Below, piece after piece: positions 48,423-58,047 of a DNA stretch of 64,000 bases. The DNA comes from Aphanothece cf. minutissima CCALA 015 (GTDB lineage Bacteria > Cyanobacteriota > Cyanobacteriia > PCC-6307 > Cyanobiaceae). The notes below the pieces were generated by a model, which worked only from the letters and a program-made list of their open reading frames with translations, was not told the DNA's origin and did no database searches. Both the position numbers and the translations under genes were made by a program. Location of the stretch: contig PVWP01000008.1 in NCBI GenBank assembly GCA_003003925.1, positions 62,001 through 126,000 of the forward strand. Direction: 5' to 3'. Each line of letters starts with the position of its first letter. Positions within the stretch are counted from its first letter, which is position 1.

Positions 48423-49832
48423 TCAGGTGGCGGGCAGGGTGGGCAGCACCACCCCGTCCCTCACCTTCAGCACCACCATCGAGGCGTCGTCCTCGAGCCG
48501 GCGGTCGCTGCCGACGAAACGGTCGAGGCGCTCGAACAGCCGGTCCAGGATCGCCTGGGCGTCGTGGACGGCCCGGCAGGCGCCCTGGAAGGCCTTCACC
48601 AGCCGCTCCTCGTCGAAGCGCTCGCCGCTGAAGCCGCTGGCCTCGGTGACGCCATCGGTGTAATAGAGGATCACGTCGCCGGGCTCCAGCTGCAGCTCAC
48701 CGCAGCCGTACTCGGCCTCGCTCTGCAGGCCGATCAGCAGGCCGGGGGTGTCGAGCCGCTCCACCCGGCCCGAGTGGCGCCGCCAGACCAGGGGCGGGTT
48801 GTGGGCCGCGTTGGCGTAACGCAGCAGGCGGGTGCGGGGGTCGTAGTCGGAATAGAAGAGGGTGACGAAGCGGTGCGAGTGGGCCAGGTCCTCCTGGGCC
48901 AGCTGGTTGAGGTCGTGGAGGATGCGGTCGGGTGGCAGTCCGCTGAGCACCTCGGCCCGCAGCATGCCCCGCAGCAGGGTCATCAGCAGGCCGGCCGGCA
49001 CCCCCTTGCCCATGACGTCGCCCATCACCAGCGCCCAGGGGGCCTGCTCGCGCCGGTGGCCGCTGAGCTGGGGCTGGGTGGGGATGAAGTCGTAGTAGTC
49101 GCCGCCCACCTGGAAGGCGGGGCGGCAGAGCGCCGCCAGCTCGACGCCGTCGATCACGGGGCAGTGGTCGGGCAGCAGCTGGGACTGGACCTCGGCGCCG
49201 ATGCTCAGCTGGCGGTCAAGCCGCTCATGGCGGCGCCGGTCCTGCTGCAGCAGCTCGTTCTCCAGGGCCACGCCGGTGAGGTCGGCCACCAGCTGCAGGT
49301 GGCGGCGACGCACATCGCTCCAGCTGAAGCCGCGCCGGTCACTGAACACGTAGAGCCGGCCCCGCTGGCGGCTGCGGGCCACCACGGAGGTGGCGAACAC
49401 CTGGTGGGCGCCGAGCAGGCGCTGGATCAGGGGGTCGAGCAGCACCGCGACGGCCTCGTCGCCCTCCTGGTTCTGGAGCTGCCCATCGGGCAGGGCCGCC
49501 AGCTGGCGCAGCACCTCGGCGCTGCGCTCACCGGGGGTGGCCTGGAGCTGCTCGCGCCAGAGGCGGCCATCGGCGTGGAACACCACGAGCAGGCTCCCCT
49601 CCCCCTCCACCAGGCGCGCCGCCACCAGGGGCACCAGTTCGAGGAAGCGCTTGAGGTTGGTGTAGCTGCGCAGGGCGAAGGAGAGGGACGCCAGCAGCTC
49701 CAGGTTGCGGCGCTGCTCCCGGCCGAGGCTGTCGAGCAGCTGGCGCAGCGAGGCCGCGACGGACAGCCCCTGGCCGGGACGGGACGCCGTGGTGGGGGTG
49801 GGATGGGGCTGCGGGGGCGGCGTGCTGCTCAC
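48423..49832 (-). CDS. SpoIIE/RsbU-type serine phosphatase with GAF-like domain
   Basis: The C-terminal PPM phosphatase domain (about residues 225-460) has the metal-binding blocks AFQVGGDYYDFI, LVMGDVMGKGVPAGLLMTLL, ILYYTDGVTEA and LEDDASMVVLKV. Residues about 40-195 look like a GAF-type sensor (LRSYTNLKRFLELVPLVAARLVEGEGSLLVV...TGVALENELL), followed by a short helix linker. Such proteins control anti-sigma factor antagonists in the partner-switching system; no such partner is in the window. GTG 49832 gives MSSTPPPQPHP; a longer frame starts at 49856. Confidence 0.92.
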   Translation of the reverse strand: MSSTPPPQPHPTPTTASRPGQGLSVAASLRQLLDSLGREQRRNLELLASLSFALRSYTNLKRFLELVPLVAARLVEGEGSLLVVFHADGRLWREQLQATPGERSAEVLRQLAALPDGQLQNQEGDEAVAVLLDPLIQRLLGAHQVFATSVVARSRQRGRLYVFSDRRGFSWSDVRRRHLQLVADLTGVALENELLQQDRRRHERLDRQLSIGAEVQSQLLPDHCPVIDGVELAALCRPAFQVGGDYYDFIPTQPQLSGHRREQAPWALVMGDVMGKGVPAGLLMTLLRGMLRAEVLSGLPPDRILHDLNQLAQEDLAHSHRFVTLFYSDYDPRTRLLRYANAAHNPPLVWRRHSGRVERLDTPGLLIGLQSEAEYGCGELQLEPGDVILYYTDGVTEASGFSGERFDEERLVKAFQGACRAVHDAQAILDRLFERLDRFVGSDRRLEDDASMVVLKVRDGVVLPTLPAT

Positions 49833-49876
49833 CGAGCGGCCGCAAAGGACACGCAAGGTAGCAGCGGCAGGCGGCT

Positions 49877-51493
49877 TCAGGAGGCGAGCAGGGCCTCGAC
49901 GAACTCGAAGCTGTTGAAGGGACGCAGGTCGCGGATGCCCTCACCGGCCCCGATGAAGCGGATCGGCAGCCCCGCCTCCGAGGCCACCGCCAGGGCGACG
50001 CCGCCGCGGGCGCTGCCGTCAAGCTTGGTGAGCACCACCCCGGTGAGACCGGCGGCACTGGCGAAGGCCATGGCCTGGCGCAGGCCGTTCTGGCCCTGGC
50101 TGGCATCGAGCACCAGCAGCGATTCCACCGCCGCCTCCGGCGCCAGCCTGGTGATCGTGCGCCGCACCTTGCCCAGCTCCTCCATCAGGTTGTGCTTGGT
50201 CTGCAGCCGGCCGGCCGTGTCCACCAGCACCAGCTCGGTGCCCTTGGAGCGGGCGGCGCCGATGGCGTCGAAGACGACGGCCGCCGGGTCGGCGTTGGCG
50301 CTGGGGTTGGCCACCACGGGAACGCCGCTGCGCTCCCCCCAGACGCTCACCTGCTGGACCGCCGCGGCCCGGAAGGTGTCGGCGGCGGCGATCAGGCAGC
50401 TGTAGCCGCTGCGCACCGCCAGGTTGGCCAGCTTGCCGAGGGTGGTGGTCTTGCCGACCCCGTTGACGCCGACCAGCAGCCAGACGTTGAGCCGGTCGCG
50501 CTGGGGGGCCAGCAGGGCGGTGCCGCCGGCGCGGATCGGCTCCTCCAGCAGGCCGCACAGCTGCTCCTTCAGGAAGCGGAGCCCCTCGGCCGGGTCGACC
50601 ACCTCCTCGTTGAGGCGGCGGCGCAGGGCTTCGAGCACCTGGTCGGTGGCCTTCACGCCCACGTCGGCGCGCAGCAGGGTGGACTCAAGGTCGTCGAGCA
50701 CCGCCGGGGTGAGGGGGTCGTCGCCGAGGTTCTCCAGCAGCTGGGTGACGAAACCCTTGCGGGTCTTCTCGAGGCCGCGCCGCAGCCGGCCCAGCCAGTC
50801 GATCTCCTCGAGGGACACGTCCTCGACGCTGCGTCCCTGGGCCGCCAGCACCTCCGCCGACCAGGTGAAGGTGTCATCGAAGGCGCCGAGGCTGGGGTCG
50901 GCGGCATCGGCGTCCGCGGCCTGGGGGGTCGCTGCGGCGGCCGGCGGCGCGGCCGGGGCGGGCTCGGCGGGGGCGGTGATCTCCTGGAGGCGCTGCTGGC
51001 GCTGGGCGGCGGCCTGCTCCAGCAGGGAAAGGCCGTTCGCCACGGGCGGGGCGGCGGGTTCGGGGGCCGGCGGCGCTTCGGGAGCGGCGTCGGGAGCGGG
51101 TGGTGCCTCGGCTGCCGGTGCCGGTGCCGGTGTGGGGGCAGGGGCCGGCGCGGGCGCCGCGGCCTGGCTGGCCGCCTCCTGCTGGGCCTTCAGCCGGGCG
51201 TAGGCCTGGCGGGCCCAGGCGAGGGCGTCCTCATCAACCCCCGGACCGGCGGGGGCGGCGGGGGCGGCGGGGGCGGCGGCAGCAGCCGGCGCGGCGGAAT
51301 CGGCAACAGCGGGCGCGACCTCCGCCGGGGGCACGGCCACCGGGGCCACGGCTTCAGGGGCGGCCGGAACCGCGGTGGCCTCCGCCTCGGCGGGGGACTC
51401 GGTCTCCGGCTCCGGCACGGGCGCCACGGCGGGTTCGGGCTCAGGCGTCGGGGCGGGTTGGGCCAGGGCCCGTTTGAACCAATCGAAGACCAT
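49877..51493 (-). CDS. ftsY: Signal recognition particle receptor FtsY
   Basis: FtsY docks ribosome-SRP complexes at the membrane. The NG domain is at the C-terminal 300 residues: G1 GVNGVGKTTTLGKLA, AADTFRAAA, G3 VDTAGRLQTK, G4 TKLDGSARGG and the closing GAGEGIRDLRPF. The N-terminal 200 residues are an A-domain made almost entirely of Ala, Pro and Glu (with internal repeats such as [13 protein letters not shown]), consistent with membrane association but unusually long. The protein starts MVFDWFKRALAQ. nusB lies 11 bases upstream on the same strand. Confidence 0.96.
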   Translation of the reverse strand: MVFDWFKRALAQPAPTPEPEPAVAPVPEPETESPAEAEATAVPAAPEAVAPVAVPPAEVAPAVADSAAPAAAAAPAAPAAPAGPGVDEDALAWARQAYARLKAQQEAASQAAAPAPAPAPTPAPAPAAEAPPAPDAAPEAPPAPEPAAPPVANGLSLLEQAAAQRQQRLQEITAPAEPAPAAPPAAAATPQAADADAADPSLGAFDDTFTWSAEVLAAQGRSVEDVSLEEIDWLGRLRRGLEKTRKGFVTQLLENLGDDPLTPAVLDDLESTLLRADVGVKATDQVLEALRRRLNEEVVDPAEGLRFLKEQLCGLLEEPIRAGGTALLAPQRDRLNVWLLVGVNGVGKTTTLGKLANLAVRSGYSCLIAAADTFRAAAVQQVSVWGERSGVPVVANPSANADPAAVVFDAIGAARSKGTELVLVDTAGRLQTKHNLMEELGKVRRTITRLAPEAAVESLLVLDASQGQNGLRQAMAFASAAGLTGVVLTKLDGSARGGVALAVASEAGLPIRFIGAGEGIRDLRPFNSFEFVEALLAS

Positions 51494-51504
51494 CGCGTTC
51501 CTGG

Positions 51505-52131
51505 TCAGACCCGGGCGGCGGTGAAGCGCCGCAGCACACCGTTGATCATGCGTCGCCCCTGCTCGTCGCTGTAGCGGTTGGCGAGCTCCACCGCCTCGTT
51601 GCAGGCCACGGCGGCGGGGGTGCCGAAATCCTCCAGATCCACCACCGCCAGCCGCAGGATGTCCCGGTCGACCCGGGGCAGGCGGGTGAGGCGCCAGCCC
51701 TCCATCACCGCATCGATGCGGCCGTCGAGGGCTTCGCGGTCGCGCAGCACCGCCCGGATGCGGCCGATGGCATCACGCTGCACCGCCTCCTGGTCGGCGA
51801 GCAGCAGCAGGCGCGGCAGCTCCAGGCTGGCGGAGAGGCGGTTGAGGGCGTGCTCGGCGTGGGTGAGGCCCTCCTGCAGGTGGCGCCGCACCGTCGGCAG
51901 CTGCTTCTCCCCCTGGTCCTGGAGCTCGCTGTCCAGCAGCCGCTGCTGGGCCTGCTGGAGATCCTCGGCGGAACGGTCGAGGGCCTCGCGCACGTGCTGG
52001 CTGAGGCTGGTGACGGCCTGCTGCAGCAGCAGGTCGAAGGAGCCGGAGGGGGCCTCGGCGCCGCTGCCGCGGTCACTGACCTGACCCAGCATCAGCAGGG
52101 CCAGTTCACGGGCAAGGGTGCGACTCTGCAT
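51505..52131 (-). CDS. nusB: Transcription antitermination factor NusB
   Basis: The N-terminus SRTLARELALLMLGQVSD and C-terminal half (DAVMEGWRLTRLPRVDRDILRLAVVDL, quoted in part; TPAAVACNEAVELANRYSDEQ; INGVLRRF) are standard NusB blocks for rRNA antitermination with NusE. At 208 residues it is longer than E. coli NusB because of an insertion of about 60 residues (SFDLLLQQAVTSLSQHVREA onward), a feature of cyanobacterial NusB. Its start overlaps the stop of the DUF502 gene by one base. Confidence 0.94.
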   Translation of the reverse strand: MQSRTLARELALLMLGQVSDRGSGAEAPSGSFDLLLQQAVTSLSQHVREALDRSAEDLQQAQQRLLDSELQDQGEKQLPTVRRHLQEGLTHAEHALNRLSASLELPRLLLLADQEAVQRDAIGRIRAVLRDREALDGRIDAVMEGWRLTRLPRVDRDILRLAVVDLEDFGTPAAVACNEAVELANRYSDEQGRRMINGVLRRFTAARV

Positions 52132-52862
52132 CAGGAGGGTTGGGGGGCGCGCAGCTGGGCCAGGAGGCTGGCGAAACTGCGGTTGGAGGTGGGTTCCCGC
52201 TCGTCGGGGCTGACGATGCCGGCGGAGATGATCGTGCGGAAGGCATCCTCGACGCTCAGCTCGATGTCCTTCACCAGGCGCTCGGGTACCACCGCATACC
52301 AGCCCGTGGTGGGGTTGGGGGCGGTGGGAATGAAGACGCTGAGCATGGTCTCGCCGAAATCGGCCTGGATGGCCGTACCCAGCACCCCGGTGACGAAGCC
52401 GACGGCATAGAGCCCCTCGCGGGGGTATTCGACCAGCACCACCCGCCGGAAGCGGGCGGAATTGCCCTGGAGGAAGGTTTCCAGGAGCTGCTTGAGGGTC
52501 TTGTAGACGGAGCCCGCCAGGGGGATGCGCAGCAGGGTGCCCTCACCGAACTCCAGCAGCCAGCGGCCGACGATGTTGCGGGCCATCAGACCGATCAGCA
52601 GGATGCCCAGGAGCGGCACCAGCAGTCCCACCCCCAGGTTGATCAGGTCCTGGAGGAGGGGGTTGAGGGTGTTGAACGGGTTGAACTGCTTGGGGATCGA
52701 CGTCAGGAAGGCCAGAACGAAGCGGCTCACCGTGGTGGCGAGCCAGATCGTGGTGGCCAGCGGAATGACCACCAGCAGACCGGCGATCAGATCGTTCTTG
52801 AGATCCTGCTGCAGCCGGTTGCCCAGGGGCTGATCGGAACTGGGACTACTGGATGGGACCAA
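52131..52862 (-). CDS. DUF502 family membrane protein
   Basis: Two strong hydrophobic regions are present: LIAGLLVVIPLATTIWLATT (about residues 24-43) and LGVGLLVPLLGILLIGLMA (about 75-95). They are followed by the family blocks PLAGSVYKTLKQLLETFLQG, VVLVEYPREGLYAVGFVTG and VFIPTAPNPTTGWYAVVP. The function of DUF502 is unknown; homologues occur in most cyanobacteria and in plant chloroplasts and endomembranes. The gene order DUF502-nusB-ftsY suggests a shared transcript. Confidence 0.93.
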   Translation of the reverse strand: MVPSSSPSSDQPLGNRLQQDLKNDLIAGLLVVIPLATTIWLATTVSRFVLAFLTSIPKQFNPFNTLNPLLQDLINLGVGLLVPLLGILLIGLMARNIVGRWLLEFGEGTLLRIPLAGSVYKTLKQLLETFLQGNSARFRRVVLVEYPREGLYAVGFVTGVLGTAIQADFGETMLSVFIPTAPNPTTGWYAVVPERLVKDIELSVEDAFRTIISAGIVSPDEREPTSNRSFASLLAQLRAPQPS

Positions 52863-52913
52863 TGGATGGGGTCCGGAGGGGCGAAACCCTAACGGTAACG
52901 ATCCACGGGGGTC

Positions 52914-53564
52914 TTACAGGACACTGCCGAGGCAAAGGATCGTGAAGGCGATGATCAGCACCACCGCGCCGAGGGATCCCCCGTAGCGGCGCTGGCTGAG
53001 GGTGACCTTGCTGGTCTGCTCGGTCTGCTTGAACTGGGTCTCGAGCTGGTCGAGCTGGCGATCGACGAACGCCCGGGCCGACTGGGTCTTCTGCTCCTCG
53101 GTGGCGCCCGGGGGTACCTGGCCGGTGGCCTCGGCCTGCTTGATCAGCTGCTGGAGCAGGGCGGGATCCTTGCTCTGCTGCCGGGCCATCTCCAGCTGGC
53201 CGCGCTTGGCGGCGAGCTGCTGGTCGGCCTGCTGCTGCATCTGCTGGTCACCGCCGAAGGTGATCGGCAGCGAGGCGGTCAGCAGCACGGCCAGCAGACC
53301 GCTGATGATGCAGACGGTCCAGAGGACGGGGGTGCGCTCCTCCGACGGGTCTTCCAGACGGGAGGAGAGGTACATGAGCAGCAGCCCGATCAGTCCCATC
53401 GGGGCCTGGCCGATCAGTCGCTCCACCACCAGCTGGCGGAAGGCCTCCTCCTGCCAGTCCCAGAGGGTGAGCACGGCGACCAGCTGCAGGACGAGCAGCA
53501 CCACCAGGGTGAGGCCCATCCAGCGCAGCAGGGGACTGAAGCGGGAGGAGGAACTGGCTGCCAC
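52914..53564 (-). CDS. HpsJ-like membrane protein
   Basis: The 216-residue protein has hydrophobic segments near residues 16-36 (GLTLVVLLVLQLVAVLTLW), 54-68 (MGLIGLLLMYLSS), 80-100 (CIISGLLAVLLTASLPITF) and at the C-terminus (LGAVVLIIAFTILCLG). Between them, residues about 105-185 form a long polar helix rich in Gln and Lys (QQQADQQLAAKRGQLEMARQ), probably a coiled coil. The layout resembles HpsJ proteins, named from hormogonium polysaccharide secretion in Nostoc, but in unicellular species the role is unknown. GTG 53564 is the chosen start, 18 bases from the divergent queG start. Confidence 0.65.
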   Translation of the reverse strand: MAASSSSRFSPLLRWMGLTLVVLLVLQLVAVLTLWDWQEEAFRQLVVERLIGQAPMGLIGLLLMYLSSRLEDPSEERTPVLWTVCIISGLLAVLLTASLPITFGGDQQMQQQADQQLAAKRGQLEMARQQSKDPALLQQLIKQAEATGQVPPGATEEQKTQSARAFVDRQLDQLETQFKQTEQTSKVTLSQRRYGGSLGAVVLIIAFTILCLGSVL

Positions 53565-53582
53565 ACAGGGGAGGTCGGATTC

Positions 53583-54575
53583 GTGGGACTCTACCGGCAG
53601 CCCTTGACCGATCCCGGCTCCCTTAGCGCACTGGCGGCGGCACTGCGGGCCCGGGCCGAAGGGCTCGGCTTCGCTCCGGTGGGGCTGGCGGCGGTGCCGG
53701 GAAGCAGGCGGCTGCCCCTGCGCACGGCCGCCCTGGAGCGGTGGCTGGCGGCGGGTCACCAGGCGGGGATGGGCTGGATGGAGGACCCCCGCCGTCGCCG
53801 GATCGAGGCCCTGCTGCCGGGGGTGCGCAGCGTGCTGGCGGTGGGCTGGAACTACCACGTGGCCCACGGGCGGGCGCCGGGCAGCCTGCGGGTGGCCCGC
53901 TACGGCTGGGGGCGCGACTACCACCGGGTGATCGACGGCCGTCTGCGGCAGCTGGGGCGCTGGCTGGAGCAGGCGGCGCCGGGCAGCACCTGGCGCGCCT
54001 GCGTCGACAGCGCCCCCCTGCTCGACAAGGCCTGGGCGGAGGAGGCGGGCCTGGGCTGGATCGGCAAGAACGGCAACCTGATCCATCGCCGCCGGGGCTC
54101 CTGGATGCTGCTCGGCCACCTGCTCACCAGCCTCGATCTGCCCCCCGACCGCCCGGCCGAGCCCCTGTGCGGCGCCTGTACGGCCTGCATCGACGCCTGC
54201 CCCACCGGCGCCCTCGACGAGCCGTTCGTGGTCGATGCCCGCCGCTGCATCGCGTACCACACGATCGAGAACCGCCAGGAGGCTCTGCCGGCGGCGATCG
54301 CCGGGCGACTGGAGGGCTGGGTGGCCGGCTGCGACATCTGCCAGGAGGTCTGCCCCTGGAACCGGCGGCCCCTGCCCGTCGCCACCGACGCCGACGTGCA
54401 GCCCCGCCCGTGGCTGCTGGATCTGCGCGGGGCAGAGGCGCTGGGCTGGAGCGACGGCGACTGGGACGAGCGGCTGCGGGCCTCAGCCCTGCGGCGGATC
54501 CGGCCGGCCATGTGGCGGCGCAACATCCGGGCGGCGCTGGCGGGCGGCTGGGGACAACGGGGGACGGCTCCCTAG
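53583..54575 (+). CDS. queG: Epoxyqueuosine reductase
   Basis: QueG carries out the final, cobalamin-dependent step of queuosine synthesis in tRNA. The catalytic Asp is at VDSAPLLDK (Asp142), the corrinoid-side loop is AGLGWIGKNGNLI (about 155-167), and two [4Fe-4S] sites follow: CGACTACIDACP (C196, C199, C202, C206) and CDICQEVCPWN (C250, C253, C257, with C222 as the likely fourth ligand). GTG 53583 or TTG 53604 may be the start. It shares the G-L-G-x-x-G-K-x-G loop and cluster arrangement with the reductive-dehalogenase-like protein at 58.8 kb. Confidence 0.95.
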   Translation: MGLYRQPLTDPGSLSALAAALRARAEGLGFAPVGLAAVPGSRRLPLRTAALERWLAAGHQAGMGWMEDPRRRRIEALLPGVRSVLAVGWNYHVAHGRAPGSLRVARYGWGRDYHRVIDGRLRQLGRWLEQAAPGSTWRACVDSAPLLDKAWAEEAGLGWIGKNGNLIHRRRGSWMLLGHLLTSLDLPPDRPAEPLCGACTACIDACPTGALDEPFVVDARRCIAYHTIENRQEALPAAIAGRLEGWVAGCDICQEVCPWNRRPLPVATDADVQPRPWLLDLRGAEALGWSDGDWDERLRASALRRIRPAMWRRNIRAALAGGWGQRGTAP

Positions 54576-54599
54576 GCTGGGGCGATTCGGGGTGATTCC

Positions 54600-55514
54600 G
54601 TGGGCCGGCGGTTCTGGCGACTGTTCTCCTCCCTCTGCCTGGCCATGCCGCTGACGGCCACCCCCCTGGTGGGCTACGCCCTGCCGGCGCGGGCCCTGGT
54701 GCCGTTCGTGTACCTGCCGCAGGAGAAGGAGCTGGAGGGGGCCGGGCTGGGCATTGCCCAGGCGGCGGCGCGCCTGCTGCGCCTCGGCCAGGCGGAGGAT
54801 GCGGCCCGGCTGGCGGAACTGACCGTGCGGCTGCTGCCGCAGGACCCCCGCGGCTGGGTGCTGCTGGCGGAAGCGGAGCTGCGCAGCAACCAGGTGGAGA
54901 AGGCCAAGGTGGCCCTGGCCCGGGCCAAGGAGCTGGATCCCAACAACGCCGGCATCTGGTTCGCCGAGGGTTCGCTGGCGCTGCGGGACGGCAAGCCCCA
55001 GGACGCCATCGGCCTGCTGCGGCGGGGGCTGGAGCTGGACAGCAGGAACGCCGGTGCCTACTTCGACCTGGGCAATGCCCAGATCTTGCTGGGCAACACC
55101 CAGGAGGCCCTGGGGTCGTTCGAGCGGGCCGCGGGGCTGCGCAAGGACTTCTGGGAGGCGATCAACAACCAGGGGCTGGTGCTGTACGAGAGCGGCCGCG
55201 TCAACGACGCCATCGGCCGCTGGCAGCGGGTGCTGAAGATCAAGCCGGACATCGCCGAGACCTCCCTGGCCCTGGCGGCGGCCCTGTTCGAGCGGGGGCC
55301 GGCGGAGCGGGCCCAGGCCCTGAAGCTGGCCGAGACCGCCCTGGCGGAGGAGCCCAACTACGTGAAAGAGAAGTTCCAGAAGGAGCAGCTGTGGGGGCCG
55401 AAGCTGCGGGCAGTGACCGCCCAGCTGCTCGCCCTGCCGGAGCTGAAGGCGGCGGTGGAGCGGGCCCTGGCCAATGCCACCGACGGGGACGGGGTCAGCA
55501 GCGACGAGTCCTGA
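54600..55514 (+). CDS. TPR-repeat exported protein
   Basis: GTG 54600 gives 304 residues with an N-terminal signal or anchor (LFSSLCLAMPLTATPLVGYALPA, shortened here to its core LCLAMPLTATPLVGYA). At least five TPR units follow between residues 55 and 240, for example PRGWVLLAEAELRSNQVEKA, AGIWFAEGSLALRDGKPQDA and AYFDLGNAQILLGNTQEA. TPR arrays mediate protein contacts; the partner is unknown. It lies 24 bases after queG and upstream of the gyrase-like gene. Confidence 0.85.
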   Translation: MGRRFWRLFSSLCLAMPLTATPLVGYALPARALVPFVYLPQEKELEGAGLGIAQAAARLLRLGQAEDAARLAELTVRLLPQDPRGWVLLAEAELRSNQVEKAKVALARAKELDPNNAGIWFAEGSLALRDGKPQDAIGLLRRGLELDSRNAGAYFDLGNAQILLGNTQEALGSFERAAGLRKDFWEAINNQGLVLYESGRVNDAIGRWQRVLKIKPDIAETSLALAAALFERGPAERAQALKLAETALAEEPNYVKEKFQKEQLWGPKLRAVTAQLLALPELKAAVERALANATDGDGVSSDES

Positions 55515-55532
55515 GCCCGGGGGGGCCCGGGC
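55515..55532 (+). terminator. GC-rich hairpin after the TPR gene
   Basis: GCCCGGG-GGGG-CCCGGGC forms a 7-bp stem with a 4-base loop immediately after the stop codon and 46 bases before the next gene. No T-run follows, so it may only slow or weakly end transcription. Confidence 0.4.
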
Positions 55533-55578
55533 ACCATCTGTAGGCTGAGCGCCCTGAGCCGCTGCCCCAAAGGACCGG

Positions 55579-58047
55579 ATGCCGGACGAGCGCGTCCAAC
55601 CGATCGCCCTGCATCAGGAGATGCAGCGCTCCTACCTCGAGTACGCGATGAGCGTGATCGTGGGAAGGGCCCTGCCGGATGTGCGCGATGGGCTCAAGCC
55701 GGTGCAGCGGCGCATCCTCTATGCGATGCACGAGCTGGGGCTGACCCCGGACCGGCCCTACCGCAAGTGCGCCCGCGTGGTGGGCGACGTGCTCGGCAAA
55801 TACCACCCCCACGGCGACCAGGCCGTCTACGACGCCCTGGTGCGGCTGGTGCAGACCTTCGCCAGCCGCCACCCGCTGCTGGACGGCCACGGCAACTTCG
55901 GCTCGGTGGACGACGACCCGCCGGCCGCGATGCGGTACACGGAAACCCGGCTGGCGCCGATCGCCAACGAGGCGATGCTCGATGAGATCGGCAGCGACAC
56001 GGTCGATTTCGCCCCCAACTTCGACGGCTCCCAGCAGGAGCCGACGGTGCTGCCGGCCCAGCTGCCCTTCCTGCTGCTTAACGGCTGCACCGGCATCGCC
56101 GTGGGCATGGCCACCAGCATCCCGCCCCACAACCTCGGCGAGGTGGTGGAGGCCCTGATCGCCCTGATCCGCAAACCCGACCTGCCGGAGGAGAAGCTGC
56201 TGGCGATGGTGCCGGGCCCGGATTTCCCCACCGGCGGCGAGGTGCTGCTGGGCAGCGGCGTGCGCGACACCTACGCCACCGGCCGGGGCAGCATCCCGAT
56301 GCGGGGCGTGGCCCACATCGAGGAGGTGCAGCCCGGCAAGGGGCGCCACCGTCGGGGCGCCGTGGTGGTGACGGAACTGCCGTACCAGCTGAGCAAGGCG
56401 GGCTGGATCGAGAAGCTGGCCGAGCAGGTGAACGACGGCAAGATCGGCGGCATCGCCGACATCCGCGACGAGAGCGACCGCGAGGGTATGCGGGTGGTGA
56501 TCGAACTGCGGCGCGACGCCGAACCCCAGAAGGTGCTGGAGGAGCTGCAGCGCCGCACGGCCCTGCAGAGCAACTTCGGCGCCATCCTGCTGACGCTGGT
56601 GAACGGCCAGCCCCAGCAGCTGAACCTGCGCCAGATGCTGCAGCAGTTCCTGGAATACCGGGAGCTGACGATCATCCGGCGCACCAACCATGTGCTGAAG
56701 CGCTGCGAAGACCGGCTGGAGGTGGTGCAGGGGCTGATCAAGGCCCTCGACGACCTCAAGCGGGTGATCGAGATGATCAGCGAGGCGCGGGATGCCGCCA
56801 CGGCCCGGGCCAGCCTCCAGGTGCACCTGGATCTGAGCGAGCGCCAGGCCGATGCGGTGCTGGCCATGCCCCTGCGGCGGCTCACGGGCCTGGAGCAGGA
56901 GGGGCTGCGCAAGGAGGCGGCCGACCTGGAGCAGGAGCGCACCCGGCTGCGGCACCTGCTCAACGACCGCGACACCCTGCTCGACACGATGGTCAGCGAG
57001 CTCAAGGGGCTGAAGAAGCGTTACGCCACCCCCCGCCGCACCCGGCTGGTGGAAGGGGGCGACGCCCTGGTGGCCCAGCGGGCGGCGGCGGTGCGGCCCA
57101 ACACCGAACTGCAGCGGCAGCAGGCCTTCGAGGCCCTGGCCGGCGATGGCCGCCTGCTGATCCAGACCGACGGGGCGGTGCGGATCGTCACGCCCCAGAT
57201 GCTGGGCCGGCTGCACCTGGATCAGGCGGCCGAGCTGGGGGAGCTGCCGCCGCCGGCGCGGCTGATCCTGCCGGTGGCCGAGCAGCCGGCGTTGCTGGCC
57301 TTCAGCGCCGGCGGCAAGGTGGCCCTGCTGCGCTGGGAGTTCGCCGGCCAGAACCCCGGCAGGCTGGAGCGCTTCCTGCCCGACAGCCTCCACGGGGAGA
57401 CGGTGGTGCAGGTGCTGCCGCTGCCCCAGCCGCCGTCGGGAAGCATCGGGCTGCTGAGCACCGATGGGCGCTTCAAACGGCTGCCGATCGAGGACTTCCT
57501 GGAGCTCTCGGGCCGGCCCGCCACGGTGCTGAAGCTGAAGGAGGGGGTGGCCCTGCAACGGGTGGTGCCCTGTCGGGAGGGGGAGGATCTGGTGGTGGCC
57601 ACCAGCACCGGACGGATGCTGCGGCTGGCGATCAACGACACCAACCTGCCGGTGCTGGGCCGCACCGCCCAGGGGCCGATGCTGCTGCGGCTGCTGCCCG
57701 GCGAACGGGTGGTGGGGGCGGCGCGGGCGGCGGCGGGCGGCAACGTGCTGCTGGCCAGCCGCCGCGGCCAGGTGAAGCGCCTGCATCTCGACAGCCTGCG
57801 GCCCTGCCAGCGGGGCGCCATGGGCCAGATCGGCCTGCGCTTCCTGGAGCGCGACGACGCCCTGGTGGACCTGCAGGCGGGTGAGGCCGGCGTGATCGGC
57901 GTGACCCTGGAGGGCGGCGAGGGCCGCAGCCTGCGGCTGGGCGCCGACCAGCTGCCAGCGGAGGACTGCGGCGGTTCCGGCGTGGCGCTGGAGCTGAAGG
58001 CCGGCGATGCGGTGCGGGAACTGGTGCCACTGCTCGGGGGGCCCTAG
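55579..58047 (+). CDS. Type IIA topoisomerase subunit A (GyrA/ParC-like paralogue)
   Basis: Breakage-reunion subunit of 822 residues. The active-site Tyr120 lies in [10 protein letters not shown], with [12 protein letters not shown] in the preceding quinolone-resistance region. The coiled-coil tower and C-terminal beta-pinwheel (repeats such as [25 protein letters not shown] and [13 protein letters not shown]) are present. The Q-x-R-G-G-x-G GyrA box expected at the start of the pinwheel, which lets gyrase wrap DNA, is not visible. It may therefore be a ParC-like or relaxed/decatenating enzyme. Gln81 replaces the Ser/Thr commonly found at the quinolone contact site. Confidence 0.9.
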   Translation: MPDERVQPIALHQEMQRSYLEYAMSVIVGRALPDVRDGLKPVQRRILYAMHELGLTPDRPYRKCARVVGDVLGKYHPHGDQAVYDALVRLVQTFASRHPLLDGHGNFGSVDDDPPAAMRYTETRLAPIANEAMLDEIGSDTVDFAPNFDGSQQEPTVLPAQLPFLLLNGCTGIAVGMATSIPPHNLGEVVEALIALIRKPDLPEEKLLAMVPGPDFPTGGEVLLGSGVRDTYATGRGSIPMRGVAHIEEVQPGKGRHRRGAVVVTELPYQLSKAGWIEKLAEQVNDGKIGGIADIRDESDREGMRVVIELRRDAEPQKVLEELQRRTALQSNFGAILLTLVNGQPQQLNLRQMLQQFLEYRELTIIRRTNHVLKRCEDRLEVVQGLIKALDDLKRVIEMISEARDAATARASLQVHLDLSERQADAVLAMPLRRLTGLEQEGLRKEAADLEQERTRLRHLLNDRDTLLDTMVSELKGLKKRYATPRRTRLVEGGDALVAQRAAAVRPNTELQRQQAFEALAGDGRLLIQTDGAVRIVTPQMLGRLHLDQAAELGELPPPARLILPVAEQPALLAFSAGGKVALLRWEFAGQNPGRLERFLPDSLHGETVVQVLPLPQPPSGSIGLLSTDGRFKRLPIEDFLELSGRPATVLKLKEGVALQRVVPCREGEDLVVATSTGRMLRLAINDTNLPVLGRTAQGPMLLRLLPGERVVGAARAAAGGNVLLASRRGQVKRLHLDSLRPCQRGAMGQIGLRFLERDDALVDLQAGEAGVIGVTLEGGEGRSLRLGADQLPAEDCGGSGVALELKAGDAVRELVPLLGGP

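Noticed and set aside
55495..57786. 763-residue minus-strand ORF antisense to the topoisomerase gene
   Set aside because: Composition is His/Gln/Arg-rich with no domain signature, and the opposite strand encodes a clear topoisomerase. It is a mirror frame created by GC-rich codon use.
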